Origin: Microbacterium sp. RU33B
GTDB taxonomy: Bacteria; Actinomycetota; Actinomycetes; Actinomycetales; Microbacteriaceae
Assembly (NCBI RefSeq): GCF_900155915.1
Contig: NZ_FTPO01000004.1
Location: 16,287 to 80,286 of the forward strand
Direction of reading: 5' to 3'
DNA: 64,000 nt
In this document: piece by piece, positions 45,977-54,872 of the stretch
How the letters are laid out: the number at the start of each line of letters is the position of its first letter
Position numbering within the stretch: position 1 is the stretch's first letter
Notes under the pieces: model-generated
The model's input: only the letters and a program-made list of their open reading frames with translations
What the model was told of the DNA's origin: nothing
The model's database searches: none
Made by a program: the position numbers and the translations under genes

Positions 45977-47509
45977 ATGTTCCGTTGGAAGGCCACAGCA
46001 GCCCTCACCGTCATCGCCGCTCTCGCGCTCACCGGGTGTGCAGGCGGCGGCGGGGATGCCTCGGACGGCGGCGAGTCGGGCTCGGCAGACCGGCTGACGC
46101 TCACCGCGATCGCCGCGCCCACGAGCTACGACATCGGGCAGGGCGCCGAGTACGGCAACCGCAGCCCGTTCTTCCAGGCCGTGTTCGACACGCTCCTGCA
46201 GAAGAACTCCGCCGGCGAGATCGAGCCCTGGCTCGCGACGGCATGGGAGTACAACGACGACAACACCGTCCTCACCCTCACGCTCCGCGACGACGCCACC
46301 TTCACCGACGGCGAGCCCGTCGACGCCGAAGCGGTCGTCGCCAGCATGGAGCGCTTCCGCGACGGCACCTCGCCGCAGGCGGCGACCATGGCGGGCAAGG
46401 AGTTCACGGCGGTCGACGCGACGACGGTGGAGATCACGACCCCCTCCCCCGACCCCTCGCTCATCAACCTCCTGTCGATCGCGCCCGGACTCATCCAGGC
46501 CCCGTCGTCGTTCGACGACCCCGACTCCGCCACGAACCCGGTCGGCTCCGGCCCCTACGTCCTCGACACGGCCGCGTCGGTCACCGGCACGACGTACGTC
46601 TACACGGCCAACCCCGACTACTGGAACAAGGACGCCGTCTCCTACGCCAACCTCACCATCAACGTCATCGAAGACCCGACGGCGACGCTCAACGCGATGA
46701 AGGCCGGCGAGGCCAACGGCGCGAAGATCGTCAACAACGACACGATCCCCGAGATCGAGGCATCCGGCTGGACCATCGAGTCCAACGAGCTCGACTTCCA
46801 GGGCCTGCTGCTGTTCGACCGCGACGGCACCATGGCGCCCGAGCTCGCCGACGTGAAGGTGCGCCAGGCGATCAACATGGCGTTCGACCGCGAGGCACTC
46901 CTCGAGGCCCTCCAGCTCGGCTACGGCACCGTGACCGAGCAGGTGTTCCCCGAGACGTCCGTCGGCTTCGACGCCGCCCTGGACGACACGTACGCCTACG
47001 ACCCCGAGGCCGCGAAGGAGCTTCTGGCCGAGGCGGGCTACCCGAACGGCTTCACGCTCAACATGATGTCGACGCCCGCCTTCCAGACGACCTTCGACCT
47101 CGTCGCCCAGCAGCTGAGCGACATCGGCATCACGGTCAACTACACCGATCCGGGCACCGGCAACTTCATCACCGACATGCTCGCGCCGAAGTACCCGGCG
47201 ACGTGGATGGCGCTGGAGCAGAACCCCGACTGGCAGCTGATCAACTTCATGATCGCTCCGAACGCGACGTTCAACCCGTTCAAGTCGCAGGACCCGACGG
47301 TCGACGGCTACATCGCCACGATCCAGACCGGCACCGAGGAGGAGGCCGCCGCGGCCACCAAGGAGCTCAACGCCTACATCGTCGACCAGGCCTGGTTCGC
47401 TCCGTTCTTCCGGGTCCAGGGCACCTTCGCGGTGGATGCCGACACGAACCTCGAGTTCTGGCCGACGAACGCCTACCCGTCGATCTTCGACTTCTCGCCG
47501 AAGAACTGA
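45977..47509 (+). CDS. ABC transporter substrate-binding lipoprotein, family 5 (peptide/oligosaccharide type)
   Basis: The 510-residue precursor has a lipoprotein signal peptide with lipobox LTGC (cysteine at about residue 20) and a Gly/Asp/Ser-rich linker. The mature part is a family 5 extracellular solute-binding protein: NRSPFFQAVFDTLLQKN, ATAWEYNDDNTVLTLTLRDDATFTDGEPVDAEAVVASMERF, PVGSGPYVLD, VRQAINMAFDREALLEAL. Although named for peptides, this family also carries oligosaccharides, and the surrounding glycosidases argue for xylan- or glucan-type oligosaccharides. The gene follows the operator region with about 44 nt of leader and AAGGGA near the ATG. A strong hairpin separates it from the permease. 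Confidence 0.92.
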   Translation: MFRWKATAALTVIAALALTGCAGGGGDASDGGESGSADRLTLTAIAAPTSYDIGQGAEYGNRSPFFQAVFDTLLQKNSAGEIEPWLATAWEYNDDNTVLTLTLRDDATFTDGEPVDAEAVVASMERFRDGTSPQAATMAGKEFTAVDATTVEITTPSPDPSLINLLSIAPGLIQAPSSFDDPDSATNPVGSGPYVLDTAASVTGTTYVYTANPDYWNKDAVSYANLTINVIEDPTATLNAMKAGEANGAKIVNNDTIPEIEASGWTIESNELDFQGLLLFDRDGTMAPELADVKVRQAINMAFDREALLEALQLGYGTVTEQVFPETSVGFDAALDDTYAYDPEAAKELLAEAGYPNGFTLNMMSTPAFQTTFDLVAQQLSDIGITVNYTDPGTGNFITDMLAPKYPATWMALEQNPDWQLINFMIAPNATFNPFKSQDPTVDGYIATIQTGTEEEAAAATKELNAYIVDQAWFAPFFRVQGTFAVDADTNLEFWPTNAYPSIFDFSPKN

Positions 47510-47515
47510 CCGACT

Positions 47516-47550
47516 CCGGCCCGCCCGCGCCGTGTGCGCGGGCGGGCCGG
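47516..47550 (+). terminator. partial terminator/mRNA-stabilising hairpin between binding protein and permease
   Basis: A perfect 15-bp all-GC stem (CCGGCCCGCCCGCGC / GCGCGGGCGGGCCGG) with CGTGT loop begins 7 nt after the binding-protein stop. Such hairpins commonly raise binding-protein expression above that of the permeases by partial termination or by protecting the upstream mRNA. The permease ribosome site (GGGAAGG) lies after it. Confidence 0.75.
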
Positions 47551-47572
47551 CACCACACTTCGGGAAGGCATC

Positions 47573-48514
47573 ATGCTCACATTCATCCTGCGACGCCTGG
47601 CCTCGGGCATCGTGCTGATCGCGGTGATCTCGTTCCTCGCGTTCGTGCTCCTCTACATGGCGGGCGGCGACATCGCCCGCCGCATCCTCGGCGAGAACGC
47701 CACCGCCGAGACGGTGGCCAAGAAGGCCGAGTCGCTCGGCCTCGATCGCCCCCTCCTCGTGCAGTACTGGGAGTGGCTGACCTCTGCCCTCACGGGCGAC
47801 CTCGGCCGGAGCTTCTTCACCGGCGAGCTCGTCAGCGTCAGCGTCAGCGGTCGCCTGGCCGTGACGCTCTCCATCGTGATCGGCGCGACGCTCGTCTCGG
47901 CGATCCTGTCCGTCGTCCTGGGCGTTCTGGCCGCCCGCCGCGGCGGCGCCGTCGACGGCACGATCCAGTTCCTCTCCCTCATCGGCTTCGCGATCCCCGG
48001 ATTCCTCATCGCGCTCGGCCTCGTGCTCGTGTTCGCGATCAACCTCGGATGGTTCAAGGCGACCGGGTACATCCCGATCACGACCTCGGTCGGGGGTTGG
48101 CTGTCATCGGTGACACTGCCCATCGTCGCCCTGTCGATCGGCGCGATCGCCACCGTCGCCCAGCAGGTGCGCGGATCGGTCATCGATGCGATGTCGCGCG
48201 ACTACGTCCGCACACTCCGCTCCCGGGGCCTCGGCTCCACCTCCGTCGTCTACAAGCACGTGCTCCGCAACGCCGGCGGCCCCGCGCTCGCCGTGCTGGC
48301 CGTGCAGTTCATCGGGCTCCTCGGCGGCGCGGTCATCATCGAGCAGGTCTTCGCCATCCCCGGCATGGGGCAGCTCACGGTCAAGTCGACGACGCTCGGC
48401 GACATCCCCGTCGTCATGGGCCTGGTGATCGTGTTCGCGATCATCGTCATCGTCGTCAACCTCCTCATCGACCTCGCCCAGGCATCCCTCAACCCGAAGG
48501 TGCGACTCTCATGA
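47573..48514 (+). CDS. ABC transporter permease (DppB/OppB type)
   Basis: The 313-residue membrane protein starts MLTFILRRLASGIVLIAVISFLAF, the standard first helix of DppB-like permeases. It has LGLDRPLLVQYWEWL before the core, six helices in total, and the EAA-loop segment MSRDYVRTLRSRGLGSTSVVYKHVLRNAG that contacts the ATPase. It forms the channel with the permease half of the next protein. Its stop overlaps the downstream ATG (ATGA at 48511). Confidence 0.93.
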   Translation: MLTFILRRLASGIVLIAVISFLAFVLLYMAGGDIARRILGENATAETVAKKAESLGLDRPLLVQYWEWLTSALTGDLGRSFFTGELVSVSVSGRLAVTLSIVIGATLVSAILSVVLGVLAARRGGAVDGTIQFLSLIGFAIPGFLIALGLVLVFAINLGWFKATGYIPITTSVGGWLSSVTLPIVALSIGAIATVAQQVRGSVIDAMSRDYVRTLRSRGLGSTSVVYKHVLRNAGGPALAVLAVQFIGLLGGAVIIEQVFAIPGMGQLTVKSTTLGDIPVVMGLVIVFAIIVIVVNLLIDLAQASLNPKVRLS

Positions 48515-50376
48515 CCGCCATCGCCGTCCCGTCGGCCGTGCCCACCACGGGCCCAGCGCGCGTCCACCTGTTCCGCCGCATGATCCGCCGCCCCCTGGGC
48601 CTGTCGTCGCTGATCTTCCTGGCGCTGGTCGGCATCGTCGCGATCATCGGACCGCTCATCGCGCCGCAGGATCCGAACTTCGCCGACATCCGCGCGGTGC
48701 TCCAGCCTCCGGGCGCGGAGCACCTGCTGGGCACCGACGGATCGGGTCGCGACGTGCTGTCGCGCCTGCTCGCCTCGACGCAGACGAGCATCGCGGCAGC
48801 CCTCATCGCCCTCGTCACCGCCGTCGTGCTGGGCGTGATCAGCGGACTCATGGCGGGGTACTACCAGGGGTGGTTCAACGCCGCCTCCACCTGGGTGACC
48901 GAGCTCAACATGGCCCTCCCGGCCATGGTGATCCTGCTCGCCGCGCGCGCCGTGCTCGGCCCCTCCGTGTGGCTGTCGATGTTCATCTTCGGCATCCTGC
49001 TCTCCCCCGCGTACTTCCGGCTCGTCTACGCCTCGGTCACCGCGGTGCGCTCCGAGCTGTACGTCGACGCCGCGCGGGTCTCGGGGCTCAGCGACACGCG
49101 CATCATCGGCCGCCACATCCTCTCGGTCGTGCGGGCTCCGATCATCATCCAGTCCGCGATCATCGCGGGCATCGCGATCGCGATCCAGTCCGGCCTGGAG
49201 TTCCTGGGTCTCGGCGACGTCAACGTCCCCACGTGGGGCTCGATGCTCAACGACGGCTTCAAGAACATCTACAAGGAGCCGCTGCTCATGCTGTGGCCCT
49301 CGCTCGCGATCGCCCTCACCTGCATCGCCCTGACGCTGCTCGCCAACGTCATGCGCGACGAGCTCGAGCGCACCGTCTCGGTGCGCCGCAAGCGTCGCCG
49401 CGCCGTCACGACCGCCACCGGATCGGTCGCGGCCGTCACGACGTCGATCGCCACGGGCGGCGGTGACATCGTCGACCCCGACGAGCCGCCGGTCTACGCG
49501 AACACCGACGTGATCATCCACTCGGACGACGTGCGGAGCAAGACGGCCGACACCGTGCTCGAGATCCGCGATCTGAAGGTCGGCTACGACCAGCCCGACG
49601 GATCGCACATCGAGGTCGTCCACGGCGTCTCGCTCGACATCCGCAAGGGCGAAGTGCACGGCCTCATCGGCGAATCCGGCTCGGGCAAGACCCAGACCGC
49701 GTTCGCCGTCCTGGGCCTCCTCCCCCGCGGCGGGCATGTCACATCGGGCTCGATCCGCTACGAGGGCACTGAACTGGCGGATGCCTCGGAGCGGGTCTAC
49801 GCCGGCGTCCGCGGGAAGCGGATCGGCTACATCCCGCAGGAGCCGATGAGCAACCTCGATCCGTCGTTCACGATCGGGAGCCAGCTCGTCGAGCCGCTGC
49901 GCAAGACGCTCGGCCTGTCGAAGAGGGATGCCACGGAGCGCTCGCTCGATCTGCTGGCCCGCGTCGGCATCCCGAATCCGCGGCGCACGTTCGACGCGTA
50001 CCCGTTCGAGGTCTCCGGCGGCATGGCCCAGCGCGTGCTGATCGCGGGCGCGGTCTCCACCGATCCCGACCTGATCATCGCCGACGAGCCCACCACGGCG
50101 CTCGATGTCACCGTGCAGGCCGAAGTGCTCGACCTGCTGCGCGACCTGCAGGCCGAGCGCCACATGGCGATGCTCCTCGTGACGCACAACTTCGGCGTCG
50201 TCGCCGATCTGTGCGATCACGTCACGGTCATGCAGAACGGCCTGTTCGTCGAGCAGGGCCCCGTGCGCTCGATCTTCCACGATGCGCAGCATCCGTACAC
50301 CCGGACGCTGCTGGAGGCGATCCTCGACGAGGGTCCCGCCCGTCCGCCCCTGGCCACGAAGGGAGCACGAGCATGA
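48511..50376 (+). CDS. fused ABC transporter permease-ATPase (DppC-DppD type)
   Basis: This 621-residue protein joins two usually separate subunits. Residues about 20-290 are a DppC-like permease: LIAPQDPNFADIRAVLQPPGAEHLLGTDGSGRDVLSRLL, then helices and the EAA-loop DAARVSGLSDTRIIGRHIL. A linker of about 60 residues rich in Thr/Val/Asp follows. Residues about 350-620 are a DppD-like ATPase: Walker A GESGSGKTQTAF, Q-loop IPQEPMSNLDPSF, signature VSGGMAQRV, Walker B LIIADEPTTALDV, H-loop LLVTHNFG, and the family C-terminal QHPYTRTLLEAI. Start overlaps the DppB-like gene and the stop overlaps the next ATPase. No frameshift is evident; the fusion is continuous. Confidence 0.93.
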   Translation: MTAIAVPSAVPTTGPARVHLFRRMIRRPLGLSSLIFLALVGIVAIIGPLIAPQDPNFADIRAVLQPPGAEHLLGTDGSGRDVLSRLLASTQTSIAAALIALVTAVVLGVISGLMAGYYQGWFNAASTWVTELNMALPAMVILLAARAVLGPSVWLSMFIFGILLSPAYFRLVYASVTAVRSELYVDAARVSGLSDTRIIGRHILSVVRAPIIIQSAIIAGIAIAIQSGLEFLGLGDVNVPTWGSMLNDGFKNIYKEPLLMLWPSLAIALTCIALTLLANVMRDELERTVSVRRKRRRAVTTATGSVAAVTTSIATGGGDIVDPDEPPVYANTDVIIHSDDVRSKTADTVLEIRDLKVGYDQPDGSHIEVVHGVSLDIRKGEVHGLIGESGSGKTQTAFAVLGLLPRGGHVTSGSIRYEGTELADASERVYAGVRGKRIGYIPQEPMSNLDPSFTIGSQLVEPLRKTLGLSKRDATERSLDLLARVGIPNPRRTFDAYPFEVSGGMAQRVLIAGAVSTDPDLIIADEPTTALDVTVQAEVLDLLRDLQAERHMAMLLVTHNFGVVADLCDHVTVMQNGLFVEQGPVRSIFHDAQHPYTRTLLEAILDEGPARPPLATKGARA

Positions 50377-51224
50377 CCGCTCCGCTGCTCGAGGTCACCG
50401 ACCTCGTCGTCGAATACCCCGGCAAGGGGTTCCGCGCAGAGCCGTTCCGCGCGCTCAAGGGCGTGTCGCTCGACATCCTGCCGGGCGAGACCGTGGGCCT
50501 GGTCGGAGAGTCGGGCTCGGGCAAGACGACCCTCGGCCGGGCGGCGCTCGGATTGGCCCCGGTCACCGAGGGCACGATCCGCTACGACGGCAGGGACATC
50601 TCCCACCTCGGTCGCAGCGCGCGCCGCGCGCTCAGCTCCGAGATCCAGGTCGTGTTCCAAGACCCGTACTCGTCGCTGAACCCGTCGATGACGATCGAGC
50701 AGATCCTCGCCGAGCCGCTCACCGTGACCGGTGTCTCCCAGGCCGACGCCAAGGCGCGCGTGCGCGAGCTGCTCGATCAGGTCGGGCTCCCCACGGACGC
50801 CCGCGGCCGGCTGCCGCGCGAGTTCTCGGGCGGTCAGCGTCAGCGCGTGGCGATCGCCCGCGCGCTCGCACTCAGCCCCCGACTCATCGTGTGCGACGAG
50901 CCCGTGTCGGCACTCGACCTGTCGACGCAGGCCAGGGTGCTCGATCTGTTCATCGAGATCCAGGAGCGCACCGGCGTGGCCTACCTGTTCGTCACGCACG
51001 ACCTCGCGGTCGTCCGTCACGTCAGCCACCGCGTGGCCGTCATGTACCGCGGCGAGATCGTGGAGAGCGGCGACGGCGACCGGGTGACCTCGGCTCCGGA
51101 GCATCCGTACACCCAGCGGCTCTTCATGGCCGCCCCGGTGCCCGACCCCGACAAGCAGGAGGAACGGCGCATCGCGCGTCGCGCGCTCCTCGACGCCGAG
51201 AAGTCCGCCACCGCCTCGGCGTGA
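50373..51224 (+). CDS. ABC transporter ATP-binding protein (DppF/OppF type)
   Basis: The 283-residue ATPase has Walker A GESGSGKTTLGRAALG, Q-loop VFQDPYSSLNPSMT, signature REFSGGQRQRVAIARAL, Walker B LIVCDEPVSALDLS, H-loop FVTHDLAVVRH, and the oligopeptide/dipeptide C-terminal EHPYTQRLFMAAPVPDPD. It would pair with the ATPase half of the fusion protein to energise import. GGGAGCACGAGC lies before the ATG, which overlaps the upstream stop. The beta-glucosidase-type gene follows 80 bp later in the same direction. Confidence 0.94.
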   Translation: MTAPLLEVTDLVVEYPGKGFRAEPFRALKGVSLDILPGETVGLVGESGSGKTTLGRAALGLAPVTEGTIRYDGRDISHLGRSARRALSSEIQVVFQDPYSSLNPSMTIEQILAEPLTVTGVSQADAKARVRELLDQVGLPTDARGRLPREFSGGQRQRVAIARALALSPRLIVCDEPVSALDLSTQARVLDLFIEIQERTGVAYLFVTHDLAVVRHVSHRVAVMYRGEIVESGDGDRVTSAPEHPYTQRLFMAAPVPDPDKQEERRIARRALLDAEKSATASA

Positions 51225-51304
51225 CCTCTCCGCGGGATGCCGTCGGCCCGGCCGCGGCATCCCGCTCCCCTCGCACGCCCTGCCTCTCCCCGATTGGACC
51301 ACCG

Positions 51305-53710
51305 GTGACCGACTCCGTGACCCACCTCCGCCCCCTGCTCGACCGCCTGACACTCGAGCAGAAGGCCGCGCTCGTGCAGGGCGCCGACTTCTGGACGACC
51401 GTCGCGCTCCCCGAGATCGGCCTGCGGGCCATGACCCTCTCCGACGGACCCGCCGGCGTGCGGGGACCGCGGTGGGACGAGCGCGAGCCGTCGCTCAACA
51501 TGCCGTCGGGATCGGCGCTGGCGGCGTCGTGGGATGTCGATCTCGCGTACCGGTACGGGGCGGCCGCGGCATCCGAAGCCCGCCGCAAGGGCGTCGACGT
51601 CGTGCTCGGCCCGACCATCAACCTGCACCGCTCGCCCCTCGGCGGCCGGCACTTCGAGTGCTTCAGCGAAGACCCCGAGCTCTCCGCCGAGCTGGGCGCG
51701 GCATACGTGCGCGGGCTGCAGGAGAACGGCGTCGCCGCGACGCCCAAGCACTACGTGGCCAACGACTCCGAGACCGACCGGTTCACGGTCGACGTGCGGG
51801 TGGACGAGCGCGCCCTGCGCGAGCTGTACCTCGCCCCGTTCGAGCGTGCCGTCGAGGCCGGTGCGTGGAGCATCATGAGCGCCTACAACGCCGTCGACGG
51901 CGTGACGATGACCGAGAACGATCTGCTCGAGACCCCGCTCAACTCCGAGTGGGGGTTCGACGGCGTCGTGATCAGCGACTGGACCGCCGTGCGCTCACTG
52001 GACTCCGTACCCGCCGCACAAGACCTCGCGATGCCCGGCCCCGCCCCCGCATGGGCGGAGCTGGTCGACGCGATCCGCGATGGACGCCTCGACGAGGCCG
52101 ACCTCGACCGCAAGGTCCTGCGCATCCTGCTCCTCGCCGAGCGCGTCGGCGCGCTCGAGGGCTCCCAGGCGATCGAGCCCGCACCGCTGGACGCGGCGGC
52201 GTTCGCGCGCGCCGCCGCGATCGCCGGCACCGTGCTGCTGCAGAACGACGGCGTCCTGCCCGTCGAGCCCGCTGCGCTCTCGCGGGTGGCGGTCATCGGC
52301 CACAACGCCCGCGACGCGCGCACGCAGGGCGGCGGCAGCGCCACGGTGATCCCCGAGTCGGTCGTCTCGCCGCTCGACGCCCTCCGCGCGGCGCTGCCCG
52401 GAGCGGATGTCTCGTACGAGATCGGCGCCGTCGTTCAGGAGGGCGTCGCCGAGATCCCGCTCTCCCAGTTGACGAATCCGGCAACGGGCGAGCCCGGCCT
52501 GCGCGTCGCGTTCTTCGACGCGGACGGCACCGAGCTGTTCGTCGAGAACCGGCGCGCGACGGCCCTCGTGTGGTTCGGCGGCGACGCCCCGATCGCGGCG
52601 AGCCGCACCGTCGTGCTCGAGACCCGGTACACCCCCGAGCAGTCGGGTGAGATCCAGCTCGGCTTCGCCGGAGCCAACGCCGGCCGGCTCTTCGTCGACG
52701 GCGAGCTCGTGCTCGACGACGCCCCCGTCATCGAGGGCACCGACCTGGGTGCCGCCTTCCTCAACCCGCCCTCGCTCACGGTGGCGGTCGACGTCGTCGC
52801 CGGACGCACGCTCGCGGTGCGCGCCGAGTTCACCCGCGCGCAGAGCGCCGGGGCCCTCGACGGCGCGCTCAGCCTGACGCTCGGCATCGCGCCCGAGAAG
52901 ACCGACCCCGACGAGCTGATCGCGCGTGCCGCGGCGGCGGCCTCTTCCGCCGGCGTGGCGGTCGTCGTCGTGGGCACGAACTCGAAGGTGGAGTCCGAGG
53001 GGTACGACCGCGAGAACCTCGACCTCCCCGGTCGCCAGGACGACCTCGTGCGCGCGGTCGCGGCGACCGGCACGCCGACGATCGTCGTGGTCAACGCGGG
53101 GTCGCCCGTCGTCCTCCCGTGGGCGAACGAGGTGGCCGCGATCGTGCAGGGCTACTTCGGCGGACAGGAGTTCGGCCACGCGATCGCCGACGTGCTGACG
53201 GGTGCCGCCGAACCTGGTGGACGCCTGCCCACGACGTGGCCCGCCGCCCTCGCCGACGTGCCCGTGACCGACGTCACGCCGCAGGACGGCGTGCTCGCGT
53301 ACCCCGAAGGCATCCACATCGGGTACCGCGCGTGGCTGCGCTCCGACTCCGAGCCGGCGTTCCCGTTCGGGCACGGTCTCGGCTACACGACGTGGTCGTG
53401 GGGCGTCGCACAGCGCGAGGGCGACACCCTCGAGGTGACACTCGCCAACACCGGCCAGCGGGAGGGCGGGCAGGTCGTGCAGGTCTACGCCGAGCGCGTC
53501 GACTCGGAGATCGAGCGCCCCGTGCGGTGGCTCGTGGGCTTCGCCACCGTCCACGCCGCCCCCGGAGAGACCGTCACTGCGAGGATCGAGGTGCCGGCAC
53601 GGCGTCTCGCGCACTGGGCCGGCGAATGGGTCGTCGAGCCCGGCGCGTACACGCTGCGGGCCGGAGCATCCGTCGCCGACCTCCCCCTCTCCGTGACCTG
53701 GAAGGCCTGA
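51305..53710 (+). CDS. GH3 beta-glucosidase/beta-xylosidase with PA14 insert
   Basis: The 801-residue enzyme starts with the GH3 N-terminal barrel: LSDGPAGVRGPRW, LGPTINLHRSPLGGRHFECFSEDPEL, and KHYVANDSETDR. The nucleophile is D225 in VVISDWTAV. The second domain carries GTVLLQNDGVLPV and NSKVESEGYDRENLDLPGRQ, within which a PA14-like module is inserted (about residues 385-500, LRVAFFDADGTELFVE to VDGELVLDDAP). A C-terminal fibronectin-like domain follows. No signal peptide, so it acts on imported oligosaccharides. GTG at 51305 is chosen as closest to the conserved start; a GTG at 51221 overlapping the ATPase stop would add 28 unconserved residues. Confidence 0.93.
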   Translation: MTDSVTHLRPLLDRLTLEQKAALVQGADFWTTVALPEIGLRAMTLSDGPAGVRGPRWDEREPSLNMPSGSALAASWDVDLAYRYGAAAASEARRKGVDVVLGPTINLHRSPLGGRHFECFSEDPELSAELGAAYVRGLQENGVAATPKHYVANDSETDRFTVDVRVDERALRELYLAPFERAVEAGAWSIMSAYNAVDGVTMTENDLLETPLNSEWGFDGVVISDWTAVRSLDSVPAAQDLAMPGPAPAWAELVDAIRDGRLDEADLDRKVLRILLLAERVGALEGSQAIEPAPLDAAAFARAAAIAGTVLLQNDGVLPVEPAALSRVAVIGHNARDARTQGGGSATVIPESVVSPLDALRAALPGADVSYEIGAVVQEGVAEIPLSQLTNPATGEPGLRVAFFDADGTELFVENRRATALVWFGGDAPIAASRTVVLETRYTPEQSGEIQLGFAGANAGRLFVDGELVLDDAPVIEGTDLGAAFLNPPSLTVAVDVVAGRTLAVRAEFTRAQSAGALDGALSLTLGIAPEKTDPDELIARAAAAASSAGVAVVVVGTNSKVESEGYDRENLDLPGRQDDLVRAVAATGTPTIVVVNAGSPVVLPWANEVAAIVQGYFGGQEFGHAIADVLTGAAEPGGRLPTTWPAALADVPVTDVTPQDGVLAYPEGIHIGYRAWLRSDSEPAFPFGHGLGYTTWSWGVAQREGDTLEVTLANTGQREGGQVVQVYAERVDSEIERPVRWLVGFATVHAAPGETVTARIEVPARRLAHWAGEWVVEPGAYTLRAGASVADLPLSVTWKA

Positions 53711-53714
53711 CACG

Positions 53715-54848
53715 ATGACCCTCGAGACCCTGACCGGACCCCTGCACGGGGGCGCCGACGCCCGCCTGGGCGACGTCGTCGCACGCCTCGACGCGTTCCT
53801 CGCCGCCGACCCCGACCTGTCGTTCCAGGTGGCCGCGCGACACCACGGCGAGGTCGTGCTGGATGCCTGGGGTGGCCCGCACCTCGCGGAGGACTCGGTC
53901 GTCGTGCCCTACTCCGTCACGAAGAACACGATCGGACTCTCGGTCGGACTCCTCGTGGAGCGCGGAGAGCTCGATCTCGACGAACGCGTCGCCCACTACT
54001 GGCCGGAGTTCGCGGCGAAGGGCAAGCAGCGCGTCACCGTGCGCCAGCTGCTCTCGCACCAATCGGGGCTGCCGCAGGCCACGCCGCCGCTCGAGTGGAC
54101 GGAGCTCCTCGATCACCACGCGGCCGCCGACCGCCTTGCGGCGAGCGCGCCGTTCTGGCACCCGGGGAGCGCGTTCGGCTACCACGCGATCACGATCGGC
54201 AACCTCGGCTCCGAGCTCGTCTTCCGGGTCACGGGGCGCACCCTCCACGAGTTCTACGAGCAGGAGATCCGCGCTCCGCACGGGATCGACTTCTTCCTCG
54301 GCCTCCCCGCCGACCAGGAGGCGCGCCGCGCGACGGTGCTGCCGATGATCCAGCCGGTGTCCGACACGGCGGTGCGCACGTTCTCCGCGCTCGGTCCCGT
54401 CGTGTTCACCCCTCCCGGCGGGCCGATCGACGCCGCGAACGATCCGCGCAGCTGGCGGTTCGGGCATCCGGCGACGTCCGGCACGGGCAGCGCACGCGGT
54501 CTCGCGCGCCTGTTCGCCGCCGCCGTCACGGGCGTCGACGGCGGCACGCCGTTCCTCTCGAGCGACACCGTCGAGCAGATCGGCCAGCAGCAGGTGCGCG
54601 GCTACGACGAAGTGCTCCACCAGCACGATCGCGCGCACGCCATCGTGTTCCAGAAGCCGTCGCAGCAGCTCGCGTTCGGCGGCCCGCGCGCGTTCGGCCA
54701 CGACGGCGCGATGGGCGCGCTCGCGTGCGTCGACCCCGACACCGGTCTCGCGTTCGCGTGGACGATCGCCCGCGGCCCGTGGCCCGGCGGCGCCGATCCG
54801 CGCGCCGTCGCCCTCGCCGCCGAGCTCGGCCGCATCCTCGCCGACTGA
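53715..54848 (+). CDS. serine hydrolase of the beta-lactamase/class VIII esterase family
   Basis: The 377-residue protein has the penicillin-binding-protein-like fold: SxxK motif S67-V-T-K70 (PYSVTKNT), YHA as the Tyr-x-Asn-like motif in GSAFGYHAITIG, and HDGAMG as the KTG-like box near the C-terminus. This set with ELVFRVTGRTLHEFYEQEI is that of EstB-like esterases rather than resistance beta-lactamases. Its position inside a hemicellulose locus suggests removal of ester groups (for example acetyl) from imported oligosaccharides; this is inference. It starts 4 bp after the GH3 stop and has no signal peptide. Confidence 0.87.
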   Translation: MTLETLTGPLHGGADARLGDVVARLDAFLAADPDLSFQVAARHHGEVVLDAWGGPHLAEDSVVVPYSVTKNTIGLSVGLLVERGELDLDERVAHYWPEFAAKGKQRVTVRQLLSHQSGLPQATPPLEWTELLDHHAAADRLAASAPFWHPGSAFGYHAITIGNLGSELVFRVTGRTLHEFYEQEIRAPHGIDFFLGLPADQEARRATVLPMIQPVSDTAVRTFSALGPVVFTPPGGPIDAANDPRSWRFGHPATSGTGSARGLARLFAAAVTGVDGGTPFLSSDTVEQIGQQQVRGYDEVLHQHDRAHAIVFQKPSQQLAFGGPRAFGHDGAMGALACVDPDTGLAFAWTIARGPWPGGADPRAVALAAELGRILAD

Positions 54849-54872
54849 CCGCCCCTCCCCGGAGATCCCGCC

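Noticed and set aside
53715..54848. Beta-lactamase resistance gene
   Set aside because: SVTK and the fold fit, but wording and operon context fit EstB-like esterases, there is no signal peptide, and classical KTG is absent.
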